Source: Acidimicrobiia bacterium
GTDB lineage: Bacteria > Actinomycetota > Acidimicrobiia > Acidimicrobiales > SZUA-35
NCBI GenBank assembly: GCA_029863385.1
Contig: JAOTVU010000038.1
Coordinates: 1 to 33,921 of the forward strand
Reading direction: 5' to 3'
DNA: 33,921 nt
This document shows, in pieces, positions 15,382 to 22,982 of the stretch. A model generated the notes under the pieces. It was not told where the DNA came from. It did no database searches and saw nothing but the letters and a program-made list of their open reading frames with translations. The translations under genes and the position numbers were made by a program. The stretch's first letter is position 1, and each line of letters opens with the position of its first letter.

Positions 15382-16154
15382 CGCAGCTCACCGCCCGAAC
15401 GGGCGGCCATCGGAGCATCCGAAGCACCACCCGGCATCACCAACGGAATCCGATGCAGAGCTCGCGGCAATCGGCGCGTCAGCAGACCGGCGTCGACCGC
15501 CCTGGCGACCGCCGGGTCCCAACGGACGGTGGCCACCGGCACCCGTAGCGCGGCCTTGACATCGGCGACACCCAGAGCCCGGTCGGGTTCGACCACGACG
15601 ATCAGGTCGTCGGGAACGGGGCGCTCCATGGCACGGGCCAGTGCCAGGTAGCACAGCCGGGTCACCAGCGTGGACCGCTCGGCCACGCCGGCGATCCCAG
15701 GAAAGGTCGAAGGCGACCCGCAACCCGATTCGAGTTCGACAGCGGCCCCACCCGAGACGAGCCGCTCCGGCAGGCCGAGATCGACGACGACCTGACGCTC
15801 GTCGGCAACCAGCAGGTGGGCGAGCAGCCGCAGTCGCTCGTCGAGGTCGGCGGGACCGCCGTCGGTGGCGGCCGAACCGGCCGCATGCTCGCCCGACCCC
15901 CGAAACGGCAGCAACGCGACACCGTCGGCGATCGCCAGCTCGAGTCGGGCCAGCGAATCGGGAGGTGGGTTCGGGTGGAGAAGCCAGCGGGCGAGTCCGG
16001 GACCGCTCGGGTCGACCCCGAGAATGCGCGCCTGGTCGCCGCCGGCCAGATCGACCAGCAGCACGGGACCCCGGCGAGCACTCAACAGGGCGGCCGACGC
16101 AGCCACCACCGAACAGCCTGCCCCGCCTTTCGATCCCCAGAAACACCACACCAT
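15378..16154 (-). CDS. TadZ/CpaE-like ParA-type protein of Tad locus 1
   Basis: A ParA/MinD-superfamily protein related to the CpaE/TadZ localisation factor (the Ssd/Rv3660c group in mycobacteria). It begins MVWCFWGSKGGAGCSVVAAS. The deviant P-loop keeps the first Lys (KGGAG) but has Cys where the second, phosphate-binding Lys should be, so ATP hydrolysis is doubtful. Later motifs include PVLLVDLAGGDQARILG (Walker A' strand) and VVVDLGLPERL. There is no N-terminal receiver-like domain. The frame is open to a TTG at 16184. I prefer the ATG at 16154 because the first beta-strand starts there. It is the first gene of the operon; no clear promoter box was found upstream. Confidence 0.82.
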   Translation of the reverse strand: MVWCFWGSKGGAGCSVVAASAALLSARRGPVLLVDLAGGDQARILGVDPSGPGLARWLLHPNPPPDSLARLELAIADGVALLPFRGSGEHAAGSAATDGGPADLDERLRLLAHLLVADERQVVVDLGLPERLVSGGAAVELESGCGSPSTFPGIAGVAERSTLVTRLCYLALARAMERPVPDDLIVVVEPDRALGVADVKAALRVPVATVRWDPAVARAVDAGLLTRRLPRALHRIPLVMPGGASDAPMAARSGGELR

Positions 16155-16317
16155 CGAGCCCACCGCCCGGAACGGGTTCGACAACCCGAATCGTGATCAA
16201 CTCCGGTGGAGGGGTTCCACGAGCGGCGAGAACCAATCGCCGTTGGACACGTTAACCATCTTCGAGAGTAAACGACAACCAACCAGAGAAGGAATCGACA
16301 GGCGAGGATCGATTGGG

Positions 16318-16323
16318 TAGTGT
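16318..16323 (+). promoter_or_regulatory. -10 box of the ABC exporter operon (leaderless)
   Basis: TAGTGT, eight bases before GTG 16332. It selects this GTG over the upstream in-frame GTG at 16320, which lies inside the box. Confidence 0.45.
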
Positions 16324-16331
16324 GGTCGGCC

Positions 16332-17129
16332 GTGCTGAGGTTGCTGTGGGAAGTCGGCAAACGAAGCTTTCGGCGGGCGACCACCTATCGGCTGGCCACG
16401 CTGTCGGGGGCGTTCGTCAACACCGTTTTCGGCTACATCCGGGCGGCCGTGCTGATCTATGTCGCCGCCCGCAGCGGCGGCGTGGTGCGAGGTTTCACCG
16501 GGCAGGACCTGGCCACGTTCGCCTTCCTGTCGCAGGGTTTCATCGCCATCGTCGGAGCTTTTCGGGGCCTGGATCTCCCCAAACGGATCCGGTCCGGCGA
16601 CATCGAGGTCGACCTGTACCGGCCCGCCGATCTCCAACTGTGGGAGCTGGCCAACTGGCTTGGGGAATCGACCCTGCAGGTGCTCCTACGGGGCGTGCCG
16701 CCGGTGGTGCTGGGTGCCCTGGCGTTCGACCTTCGCTGGCCGGATCCGGCGTGGCACTGGCTGGTGTTCGGGCTGAGCGTGATCGCGGCCACGATGGTCG
16801 GCTTCGCCGTGCGATTCTGCTCGAACCTCGTTGCGTTCTGGCTGCTGGATATCCGTGGCATCGATCAAATGGTCACGATCTCGGTCACGTTCTTCGCCGG
16901 TCTGATCCTGCCGATCAATCTGTTCCCGGCGTGGTTGGAGTCGGTGGCCCGGGCGCTGCCGTTCGCCTCGATGATCCAGCTTCCGGTGGAGATCTTTCTC
17001 GGACGCTACACCGGGTGGGAGATGGCATGGATCCTGGGTCAGCAGGTGCTGTGGGCGGTGGCGCTGCTGCTGGCCGGGCGGATGATCCTGGGGTCGGCCA
17101 CCCGCCGCCTGGTGGTGCAGGGAGGGTGA
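16332..17129 (+). CDS. ABC-2 type exporter permease (first of pair)
   Basis: A polytopic membrane protein of about 265 residues with six predicted membrane segments (for example FVNTVFGYIRAAVLIYVAA, FGLSVIAATMVGFAVRF, MVTISVTFFAGLILPINLF and VLWAVALLLAGRMILG). It belongs to the ABC-2 permease group that occurs as two adjacent permeases plus a NatA-like ATPase; substrates of this group are mostly unknown. It is followed after 4 bp by a second permease and then by the ATPase. The start is GTG 16332 because of the TAGTGT box. It diverges from the TadZ gene across about 180 bp. Confidence 0.87.
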   Translation: MLRLLWEVGKRSFRRATTYRLATLSGAFVNTVFGYIRAAVLIYVAARSGGVVRGFTGQDLATFAFLSQGFIAIVGAFRGLDLPKRIRSGDIEVDLYRPADLQLWELANWLGESTLQVLLRGVPPVVLGALAFDLRWPDPAWHWLVFGLSVIAATMVGFAVRFCSNLVAFWLLDIRGIDQMVTISVTFFAGLILPINLFPAWLESVARALPFASMIQLPVEIFLGRYTGWEMAWILGQQVLWAVALLLAGRMILGSATRRLVVQGG

Positions 17130-17133
17130 CGGT

Positions 17134-17961
17134 GTGACGGCCCAACCTTCGCTGGTCTCCGACGAGTTCCGTCTCTACCGGCGGCTCGTAGCGGCCCGCA
17201 TCCGTTCCGACTGGCAGTACCGGACGTCGTTCCTCCTGCTCATGGTCTCCCAGAGCCTCATCATCGTGTTCGAGCTCGTCGCCCTGCTGTTCCTCATCGA
17301 GCTGGTGCCGCAGTTCGGCGGCTGGAGCCGGGCCCAGGTCGTGTTCCTCTACGCCATGGCCACCCTGCCGTTCAGCATCGGTGACGTCTTCATCAGCGAG
17401 GTCGAGCTGCTGGCCTACCGCTACATCCGCGACGGCGACTTCGACGTCGTGCTGCTCCGTCCGACCTCCGCCCTGCTGCAGATTCTCGCCCTCGAGTTCG
17501 AGCTGCGTCGAGCGGGCAAGCTGTTGACGCCGGCGATCGCCCTCGCCTGGTCGGCCACGAACCTCGACGTCGACTGGACCGTGGGCCGCATCGCCGCGCT
17601 CGCCGTCGCCGTCATCAGCGGCACCGCCATCTATTCGGGACTCTGGGTGATAGCCGGATCGATACCCTTCTGGGCGGTGGCGTCACGGGAGGCCACCAAC
17701 GCCATGACCTACGGCAGCCAGTTCGCCAACCAGTACCCGCTCCACATCTATCCGGGCTGGATCCGGGCCATCATGGGCTGGGCCTTACCGCTGGCGTTCG
17801 TGGCCTACGTGCCCGCCATCTCGCTGGCCGATGCCGCCAATCCGCTGGACCTGCCGTCGTGGATGGCGTTCACCCCACCGGCCGTGGCGGTCGTGATCGG
17901 ACTGATCGCCCGCTGGGTCTGGCGGACCGGGGTCGCCCACTATCAGAGCACGGGGAGCTGA
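17134..17961 (+). CDS. ABC-2 type exporter permease (second of pair)
   Basis: A 275-residue polytopic membrane protein. A short cytoplasmic N-terminus (DEFRLYRRLVAARIRSDWQYRTS) is followed by six hydrophobic segments, including FLLLMVSQSLIIVFELVALL, IAALAVAVISGTAIYSGLWV and AIMGWALPLAFVAYVPA. It is the companion of the preceding permease and probably forms a heterodimeric channel with it. The GTG start has a GGAGGG Shine-Dalgarno about eight bases upstream, as expected for an internal operon gene. The stop lies two bases before the ATPase ATG. Confidence 0.9.
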   Translation: MTAQPSLVSDEFRLYRRLVAARIRSDWQYRTSFLLLMVSQSLIIVFELVALLFLIELVPQFGGWSRAQVVFLYAMATLPFSIGDVFISEVELLAYRYIRDGDFDVVLLRPTSALLQILALEFELRRAGKLLTPAIALAWSATNLDVDWTVGRIAALAVAVISGTAIYSGLWVIAGSIPFWAVASREATNAMTYGSQFANQYPLHIYPGWIRAIMGWALPLAFVAYVPAISLADAANPLDLPSWMAFTPPAVAVVIGLIARWVWRTGVAHYQSTGS

Positions 17962-17963
17962 CG

Positions 17964-18968
17964 ATGACCACCGAGCAGCCCACCGGGGACCGGCCGGTCA
18001 TAACGGTCGAGGGGTTGAGCAAGACCTACATCGTCCGGACCCGGGCCGAGGGCGGCCGCAATCCGCTGCGGCGGCAGAGGCGTGAGGTCGATGCGGTGAG
18101 CGACGTGTCGTTCACGATCGAGCGGGGGGAGATGGTCGGTTACATCGGCCCCAATGGGGCGGGCAAGTCGACGACGATCAAGATGATCACCGGCATCCTG
18201 ACCCCCTCGGCCGGGAGGGCCACGGTGTTGGGCTTGACCCCGACCGCCGAGCGACGGCACCTGGCCCGGCGGATCGGCGTGGTCTTCGGCAACCGATCCC
18301 AGCTGTGGTTCGACCTGCCGCTGCGCGACTCGTTCGATCTGCTCCACCACCTGTACCGGACCGACCGGCATCGCCACGATCACAATGTGGCCGAGTTCGT
18401 CGACCGCCTCGATCTCGGCCCGTTGCTCGACACGCCGGTACGGCAGTTGTCGCTCGGACAGCGGATGCGAGGCGAGGTGACGGCGGCGCTGTTGCACGAT
18501 CCGGCGCTGGTCGTGCTCGACGAACCGACCATCGGCCTCGACGTGGTGTCGAAGTATGCGGTGCGTGAGTTCCTGCGGGAGGTGAACGCCGAGCGGGGCA
18601 CGACGGTGCTGCTGACCACGCATGACCTCGACGACATCGAACAGCTCTGCCCCCGCATGATGATCATCGATCACGGCCGGGTGCTCCTCGACGGTCCGGT
18701 GGCCGACTTCAAGGCCGAACACGGAACCGAGCGCACGGTGGTCGTCGACCTGATCGAGGCCGGCGACCCGCTGGAGGTTGCCGCCACCACCGTGGTTCGG
18801 GTGGAGGGACCGAGGCAATGGCTGCGGTTCGACCGGCGGGCGACGACAGCCGCCGAGGTCATCGCCGGGGTCACGGCGCTGGCACCGGTCCGGGACCTGG
18901 CCATCGAGGAACCCGACATCGAGGAGCTGATCCACCGCCTGTATCAGGAGCGCGGCGCCGGCCGGTGA
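17964..18968 (+). CDS. ABC exporter ATPase (NatA-like)
   Basis: A 334-residue nucleotide-binding protein that energises the two permeases. It has Walker A GYIGPNGAGKSTTIKM, Q-loop region VVFGNRSQLWFDLPLRDSFDLL, signature LSLGQRMRGE (the LSLGQRMR form typical of this exporter group), Walker B ALVVLDEPTIGLD and switch His in LLTTHDLDDIEQL. The ~75-residue C-terminal extension is an accessory domain common to these exporters. The ATG has GGGGAG six bases upstream; translation from the longer open frame starting at 17859 would read through the permease gene and is rejected. A strong hairpin follows the stop. Confidence 0.95.
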   Translation: MTTEQPTGDRPVITVEGLSKTYIVRTRAEGGRNPLRRQRREVDAVSDVSFTIERGEMVGYIGPNGAGKSTTIKMITGILTPSAGRATVLGLTPTAERRHLARRIGVVFGNRSQLWFDLPLRDSFDLLHHLYRTDRHRHDHNVAEFVDRLDLGPLLDTPVRQLSLGQRMRGEVTAALLHDPALVVLDEPTIGLDVVSKYAVREFLREVNAERGTTVLLTTHDLDDIEQLCPRMMIIDHGRVLLDGPVADFKAEHGTERTVVVDLIEAGDPLEVAATTVVRVEGPRQWLRFDRRATTAAEVIAGVTALAPVRDLAIEEPDIEELIHRLYQERGAGR

Positions 18969-19018
18969 CGGCTGGCATCCTCACTCCACTCGCACCGGCA
19001 CGCCCACCCGACACCCCC

Positions 19019-19108
19019 GGCGAACTTTTCGGGGTTGTCGGCCCATCTCGAGCAGGTTTTCGGACCCGTCGACCCGGTCAGGGGGTCGACGGGTCCGAAA
19101 AGTTCGCC
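19019..19108. terminator. Bidirectional terminator region with two mutually exclusive hairpins
   Basis: A perfect 19-bp inverted repeat (19057-19075 with 19083-19101, 7-base loop) lies between the convergent ABC ATPase and oxidoreductase genes. Its ends are TTTT and AAAA, giving a short T-tract on both strands. A second 14-bp pairing, GGCGAACTTTTCGG (19019-19032) with CCGAAAAGTTCGCC (19095-19108), uses part of the same right arm, so only one can form at a time. Both are supported directly by the sequence; which one forms in RNA is not known. Confidence 0.75.
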
Positions 19109-19122
19109 AGGGGTTGGAGCGG

Positions 19123-20493
19123 TCAGTCGAATGTTGCGAGGGCGTCTTCGATGCCCTTGTGAAAGGTCGGGTAGGCGTAGATCATCGACCGCAGGGTCGA
19201 CAGCGGGATCTCGGCGTGCACGGCCAGGGCGAGGAGCCCGAGCACCTCACCACCTGCCGGGCCGACGGAGGTGGCGCCGACGAGCACCTGCCGCTCCGCG
19301 TCGACCACCAGCTTGATGAAACCGTCGTTGCCGGCGGCGTGCAGCCAGCCTCGGGCGGTCTCGCCCACCCGTTTGAAGCCGATTGCCACGTCGAGACCGG
19401 CGTCGCGAGCCTCCGCTTCGGTCAAACCGACGGCGCCGACCTCGGGATCGGTGAACGTCACGGCCGACAGCGCATCGAGGTTGAGGGGTTCCACCTCACA
19501 ACCGAGGATGTCGGCCACAACGATGTCGGCCTGGCGGGTGGCGAGGTGGGTGAACAGCCCGTCGCCGGTGATGTCGCCGACAGCCCAGACGCCGTCGGCC
19601 ACTCGTTGCCGTTCGTCGGTCTCGAGGAAGCGGGCGTCGGAGTCGACCCCGATCGTCGCCGCACCGAGTTCGTCGAGGAACGTCCGGCGACCGGTGGCGA
19701 CCAGCAGCCTCTCACCGGTGATCTCGCTTCCATCGGGCATGGTCACGGTGAACCGCTGACCGTCGTGGTCGACCCGTTCGGCGAACTGTCCGGTGTGAAT
19801 TGTCATCCCCTCGGCGGTGAACACCTCCTCGAGAACGTCGCCGACCTCCGGCTCGTTGGCGGGCAGGAGCCTCGATTCACCCTCGATGACCGTCACGTCG
19901 ACCCCGAACCGGATCATGACCTGGGCCAGCTCCGCTCCGATCGCGCCACCACCGATCACGATCAACGATTCGGGGAGATCCTTGGCCTCGATGATCTCGT
20001 GGTTGGTCCAGAAGGGCGTGTCGGCCAGACCGGGAATCGGCGGCACGGCGGCCCGGGTGCCGGTGGCGATGACGATCCCTCGCCGGGCCCGGTAGGCGGT
20101 TCCGTCAACCTCGACGAGACCGGGACCCTTGATCGTGGCGTGGCCTCGCACGAAGGTACCGCCCTTGCCGACGAACCGGTCGACGGCCACGGTGTCATCC
20201 CAGTCGTCGGTCGCCTGTTCCCGGATACGCCGGGCCACGTGCCGCCATTCAGGTGTGACGGAGGCGGTGCCGGCGAGGTCGGCGACCCGGCGGGTCTCGG
20301 CCAGCAGGTTGGCGGCCCGAATCATCATCTTGGATGGAACACACCCCCAGTAGGGGCACTCGCCGCCGACGAGCCGGCCCTCGATTCCGACCACGTCGAG
20401 TCCGGCCTCGGCCAGTTGACCGGCGGCCGCCTCGCCGCCCGGTCCGAGACCGATCACGACTACGTCAACGAGTTCTTCTGCTGTTGGTTCCAT
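19123..20493 (-). CDS. FAD/NAD(P)-dependent disulfide oxidoreductase family protein
   Basis: A class I pyridine nucleotide-disulfide oxidoreductase, related to dihydrolipoamide dehydrogenase and mercuric reductase. It has the N-terminal FAD site DVVVIGLGPGGEAAAGQLAEAGLDV, redox pair GGECPYWGCVPSK (Cys-x4-Cys), NAD(P) site SLIVIGGGAIGAELAQVM, and the second FAD motif VWAVGDITGDGLFTHLA. The C-terminal dimerisation domain ends YAYPTFHKGIEDALATF, so the usual His-Pro-Thr-x-x-Glu catalytic pair is replaced (Tyr-Pro-Thr, no matching His-Glu). A classical lipoamide reaction is therefore unlikely, and the substrate is unknown. The frame is open to GTG 20511. I chose ATG 20493; a GGAGG sits closer to TTG 20502, which is also possible. 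It lies just downstream of the nitroreductase and is probably cotranscribed. Confidence 0.88.
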   Translation of the reverse strand: MEPTAEELVDVVVIGLGPGGEAAAGQLAEAGLDVVGIEGRLVGGECPYWGCVPSKMMIRAANLLAETRRVADLAGTASVTPEWRHVARRIREQATDDWDDTVAVDRFVGKGGTFVRGHATIKGPGLVEVDGTAYRARRGIVIATGTRAAVPPIPGLADTPFWTNHEIIEAKDLPESLIVIGGGAIGAELAQVMIRFGVDVTVIEGESRLLPANEPEVGDVLEEVFTAEGMTIHTGQFAERVDHDGQRFTVTMPDGSEITGERLLVATGRRTFLDELGAATIGVDSDARFLETDERQRVADGVWAVGDITGDGLFTHLATRQADIVVADILGCEVEPLNLDALSAVTFTDPEVGAVGLTEAEARDAGLDVAIGFKRVGETARGWLHAAGNDGFIKLVVDAERQVLVGATSVGPAGGEVLGLLALAVHAEIPLSTLRSMIYAYPTFHKGIEDALATFD

Positions 20494-20535
20494 GCCTGGC
20501 AAACCGACCACCTCCGTCGAATCTTCCCGTTGAGG

Positions 20536-21267
20536 TCAGTCGGCAAACACCCGAACGGCGTCGAGGGGTTTGCGCTGCAGGTCCGGCACCCGGGCGCCGG
20601 GCAACGGGTAGCCGACCGGGAACAGCACGAACGGCCGCTCGTTCTCCGGCCGTTCCAGCACGTTCGACAGGAAGGCCATCGGGCTCGGTGTGTGGGTCAG
20701 GGTGGCCAGCCCCATGGTGTGCAGAGCGGTGATGAAGATCCCGGCGGCAATACCGCAGCTCTCTTTCACGTAGTAGTTCTTGCGTTTCTCACCGTAGGGG
20801 CGGAGCTCGTAGCGTTGCTCGAACAGCACCACCACCCACGGGGCCACCTCGAGGAACTCCTTGTGCCAGTCGGTGCCCAGCGGGGCGAGGGCCTCCTGCC
20901 ATTCGTCGTTCATCCGGTTGTCGAGGTAGTTCACCCGCTCCTCGGCCTCGGCGGCCTCTCGTATCCGGGCCTTCAGTTCGGCGGAGCGGACGGCGACGAA
21001 CCGCCAGGGCTGCTTGTGCGCACCCGACGGCGCGGTGGACGCAGCCTCGATGGCGAGGTCGATCAGCTCTACAGCCACCGGTTCGTCGCTGAACATCCGC
21101 ACGCTGCGACGACGTTGCATCAGCTCGAGGAACGCCACACCCCGGCGCCGCTGCTCGACGACGTCGAGGCGATCGAAGTCGAGTTCGACGAACGGGTGGG
21201 CGGCCGCCAGCTCCGGTGAGGGATAGGGGTGGAGGTACAGCGAGGAGTTCGAGGGGTCCGACGTCAC
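20536..21267 (-). CDS. Nitroreductase-fold flavoprotein, iodotyrosine deiodinase-like
   Basis: An FMN-dependent nitroreductase-superfamily protein of about 243 residues. It resembles iodotyrosine deiodinase throughout: RRSVRMFSDEPV, TAPSGAHKQPWRFVAV, ESCGIAAGIFITALHTMGLAT, VGYPLPGARVPDLQRKPLD. The three lid residues that grip the zwitterion of halotyrosines in the human enzyme (Glu157, Tyr161, Lys182) have counterparts E110, Y114 and K136 (the lysine shifted by one residue). Reductive dehalogenation of halotyrosines is thus a reasonable inference; other nitroreductase reactions remain possible. There is no membrane anchor. The GTG at 21267 is chosen because the conserved sequence begins soon after it; the frame is open to 21345. 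The oxidoreductase gene follows, 42 bp from its ATG. Confidence 0.85.
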   Translation of the reverse strand: MTSDPSNSSLYLHPYPSPELAAAHPFVELDFDRLDVVEQRRRGVAFLELMQRRRSVRMFSDEPVAVELIDLAIEAASTAPSGAHKQPWRFVAVRSAELKARIREAAEAEERVNYLDNRMNDEWQEALAPLGTDWHKEFLEVAPWVVVLFEQRYELRPYGEKRKNYYVKESCGIAAGIFITALHTMGLATLTHTPSPMAFLSNVLERPENERPFVLFPVGYPLPGARVPDLQRKPLDAVRVFAD

Positions 21268-21596
21268 CCCCCAGTGTGAGCCCGAAGCGCCGCGATTGCC
21301 GTGCAAAACGCAAAAGACGTCGGATGATTGAGGGTCGCCACGCAATCATCCGACGTCTGGAGGGCATTCCCTCCTACTGCCATTGCGCCGACTCGTGTAG
21401 CCACGAGGTCGCCCTCGGATTCACCACTACAGCACAACGAGTAACCGAGGACGTCGTGGAAAACCACATTTTGGCCTCCTGGATTGGCCGTGTCGCAGGG
21501 GATCCGACCGCCCGAACCGCTGTCGGCCCCGGTCGATGGTCGGCGAAAAATCAGCTATCTTCACGAGAAGGCGCTGAAAGGGCGGACTTCACCCAC
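21268..21596. other. Intergenic region between divergent nitroreductase and LuxR-type genes
   Basis: No gene is supported in this 329-bp gap, although the plus frame of the regulator happens to stay open. It holds the 16-bp inverted repeat (21315-21358), a second hairpin GGAGGG-catt-CCCTCC (21359-21374), a small CTCGTG/CACGAG dyad, and a possible -10 box CTATCT about 35 bases before the regulator ATG. The core TCCGACGTC occurs in both arms of the large repeat and again at 21257-21265 over the nitroreductase start. Confidence 0.6.
21315..21358. repeat. Perfect 16-bp inverted repeat, 12-bp spacer
   Basis: AGACGTCGGATGATTG (21315-21330) is repeated exactly in inverted form as CAATCATCCGACGTCT (21343-21358). 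It lies about 50 bp upstream of the nitroreductase start and 240 bp upstream of the LuxR-type gene. No T-tract follows on either strand, so an operator or an RNA stem is as likely as a terminator. Confidence 0.85.
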
Positions 21597-22880
21597 ATGG
21601 GTCCCACGATCGATGATCCAACCACAGCATTCCTTCGGTACCTGACCGAGAGCGATGCCGCCACCAGACCCGGCACGGCGTCGGTCCGGACCGCCGTCAG
21701 ATTGCCGCCGCCGCCCGACGATCACGACGACGAGACCCAGCAGGCCCGTTACCTCATCCAGCTGTTCGCCGCTCTGTCGGTCGAATGCCGGCGGGCCGAT
21801 CTGTCGGCCGCGGATGCGATCTGCGAACGGATCGCCGAACTCGGCACCAAGAGCTTCCCGGAGCTGGTGGACCTCGCTCAGTCGATGGTCGCCCAGACCC
21901 GGGGCGACTACCGGCTGGCGGAGTCCTTGCTCACCGCCTGCCTCCGCCGGCCCCACACATACGAGTCGTTGACCCGACCGGTTGCGCACATCGAGCGGGC
22001 CACGCTGAGGATGCTGCTCGGGCTGCTCGATGCGGCGCTCAGCGATCTGAACGACGCCGAAGGATATGGTGCCTCGCTGCTGAGCCTGCACGGCCTGGCG
22101 GTCAAGTCGCTGATCCACTGGTGGCGAGGCGACGAGGCTCAGGCCGTCGAGGCGTTGGAACTGGGCCCTCGCTATCTGATCAAAGGGCTTGACCTCGGTG
22201 TCGTCTGGTATGCGCTGGCCGCCGAGTTCGTGCGGAACGGTCAGCTGTTCGCCGAGAATCTCGATCGCCAGCACGACTGCCTGGCCCGTGACTTCTGGGA
22301 GGCCCGTGGCTCCCATGCAACGCCGATGTACGTGGCGATTCTCGGCCCCCACATGATTCGCCACGAGATGGCGATGGGCAACGATGCCGCACCGCTGCTG
22401 GAGGAGTTTCGGCCGGCCGCGGTCGACGGCTCGGCCGCGGCCAGAGCCTTCGCCTGGTGTGTCGCCCTGGTCGAGGGCGACGTCGACGTCCTCGCCGAGG
22501 TCGCCGACCGGTATCGCGACGAGGGGATTCTCCTGGCCGCCATTCAGGCCTATCGGGATGCGGCGAGCTACGCCGAGTCACCGGAGTCCCAGGAGCGGTT
22601 CAGCCGGCGGGGCCGGCTGATCTACGAACGCCTGTCACGGGCCATCAAGGTCAAGTCCCGCCCCGATCTGCCCGACTCGCTGGCTCGGGCGTTGACCGAC
22701 GCCGAGCAGAACGTGGTGGCGGCCGTGGCCCTGGGCCTGAGCAATCGTGAGGCCGCCGAATTGTTGAACTGCTCGGTCCGCACGATCGAATCGCACCTGA
22801 CGAGAACCTACCGGAAGCTCGGCATCAAGCGACGGACCCAGCTCCCGGTGCTGATCGCTCAGGCGAAGATGGAGTCCTAG
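21597..22880 (+). CDS. LuxR-type transcriptional regulator with helical repeat sensor region
   Basis: A 427-residue cytosolic regulator. The C-terminal ~65 residues form a LuxR/NarL helix-turn-helix: LTDAEQNVVAAVALGLSNRE, then AAELLNCSVRTIESHLTRTYRKLGI. The preceding ~300 residues are helical and alanine/leucine-rich (such as LAQSMVAQTRGDYRLAESLL), resembling the TPR-like arm of large LuxR regulators, but without an ATPase domain or receiver domain. The signal is unknown. I start it at ATG 21597, just before the first plausible helix; the frame is open back to 21216 but that part overlaps the nitroreductase start and reads as non-protein. It diverges from the nitroreductase and could control it. 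A GC hairpin follows the stop. Confidence 0.85.
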   Translation: MGPTIDDPTTAFLRYLTESDAATRPGTASVRTAVRLPPPPDDHDDETQQARYLIQLFAALSVECRRADLSAADAICERIAELGTKSFPELVDLAQSMVAQTRGDYRLAESLLTACLRRPHTYESLTRPVAHIERATLRMLLGLLDAALSDLNDAEGYGASLLSLHGLAVKSLIHWWRGDEAQAVEALELGPRYLIKGLDLGVVWYALAAEFVRNGQLFAENLDRQHDCLARDFWEARGSHATPMYVAILGPHMIRHEMAMGNDAAPLLEEFRPAAVDGSAAARAFAWCVALVEGDVDVLAEVADRYRDEGILLAAIQAYRDAASYAESPESQERFSRRGRLIYERLSRAIKVKSRPDLPDSLARALTDAEQNVVAAVALGLSNREAAELLNCSVRTIESHLTRTYRKLGIKRRTQLPVLIAQAKMES

Positions 22881-22894
22881 GCGCGGAGCGGACC

Positions 22895-22923
22895 CGGGCG
22901 GGGCGGTCCGGCCAGCCCGCCCG
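22895..22923. terminator. Bidirectional GC hairpin between convergent regulator and glycosyltransferase genes
   Basis: CGGGCGGG (22895-22902) pairs with CCCGCCCG (22916-22923) across a 13-base loop, 14 bases after the regulator stop. No T-tract follows. Confidence 0.4.
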
Positions 22924-22982
22924 AGCGCGTTCGCGGGCCACAACGACCACTCTTGACCGTTTTCACCCGATTTCGACGTCGT

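Noticed and set aside
19114..21219. 701-codon plus frame opposite the oxidoreductase and nitroreductase
   Set aside because: Antisense shadow of two clear genes with no domain signature.
21216..21596. N-terminal extension of the LuxR-type regulator by 127 codons
   Set aside because: It would overlap the nitroreductase start and cross the inverted repeats, and the translated sequence looks like non-coding DNA.
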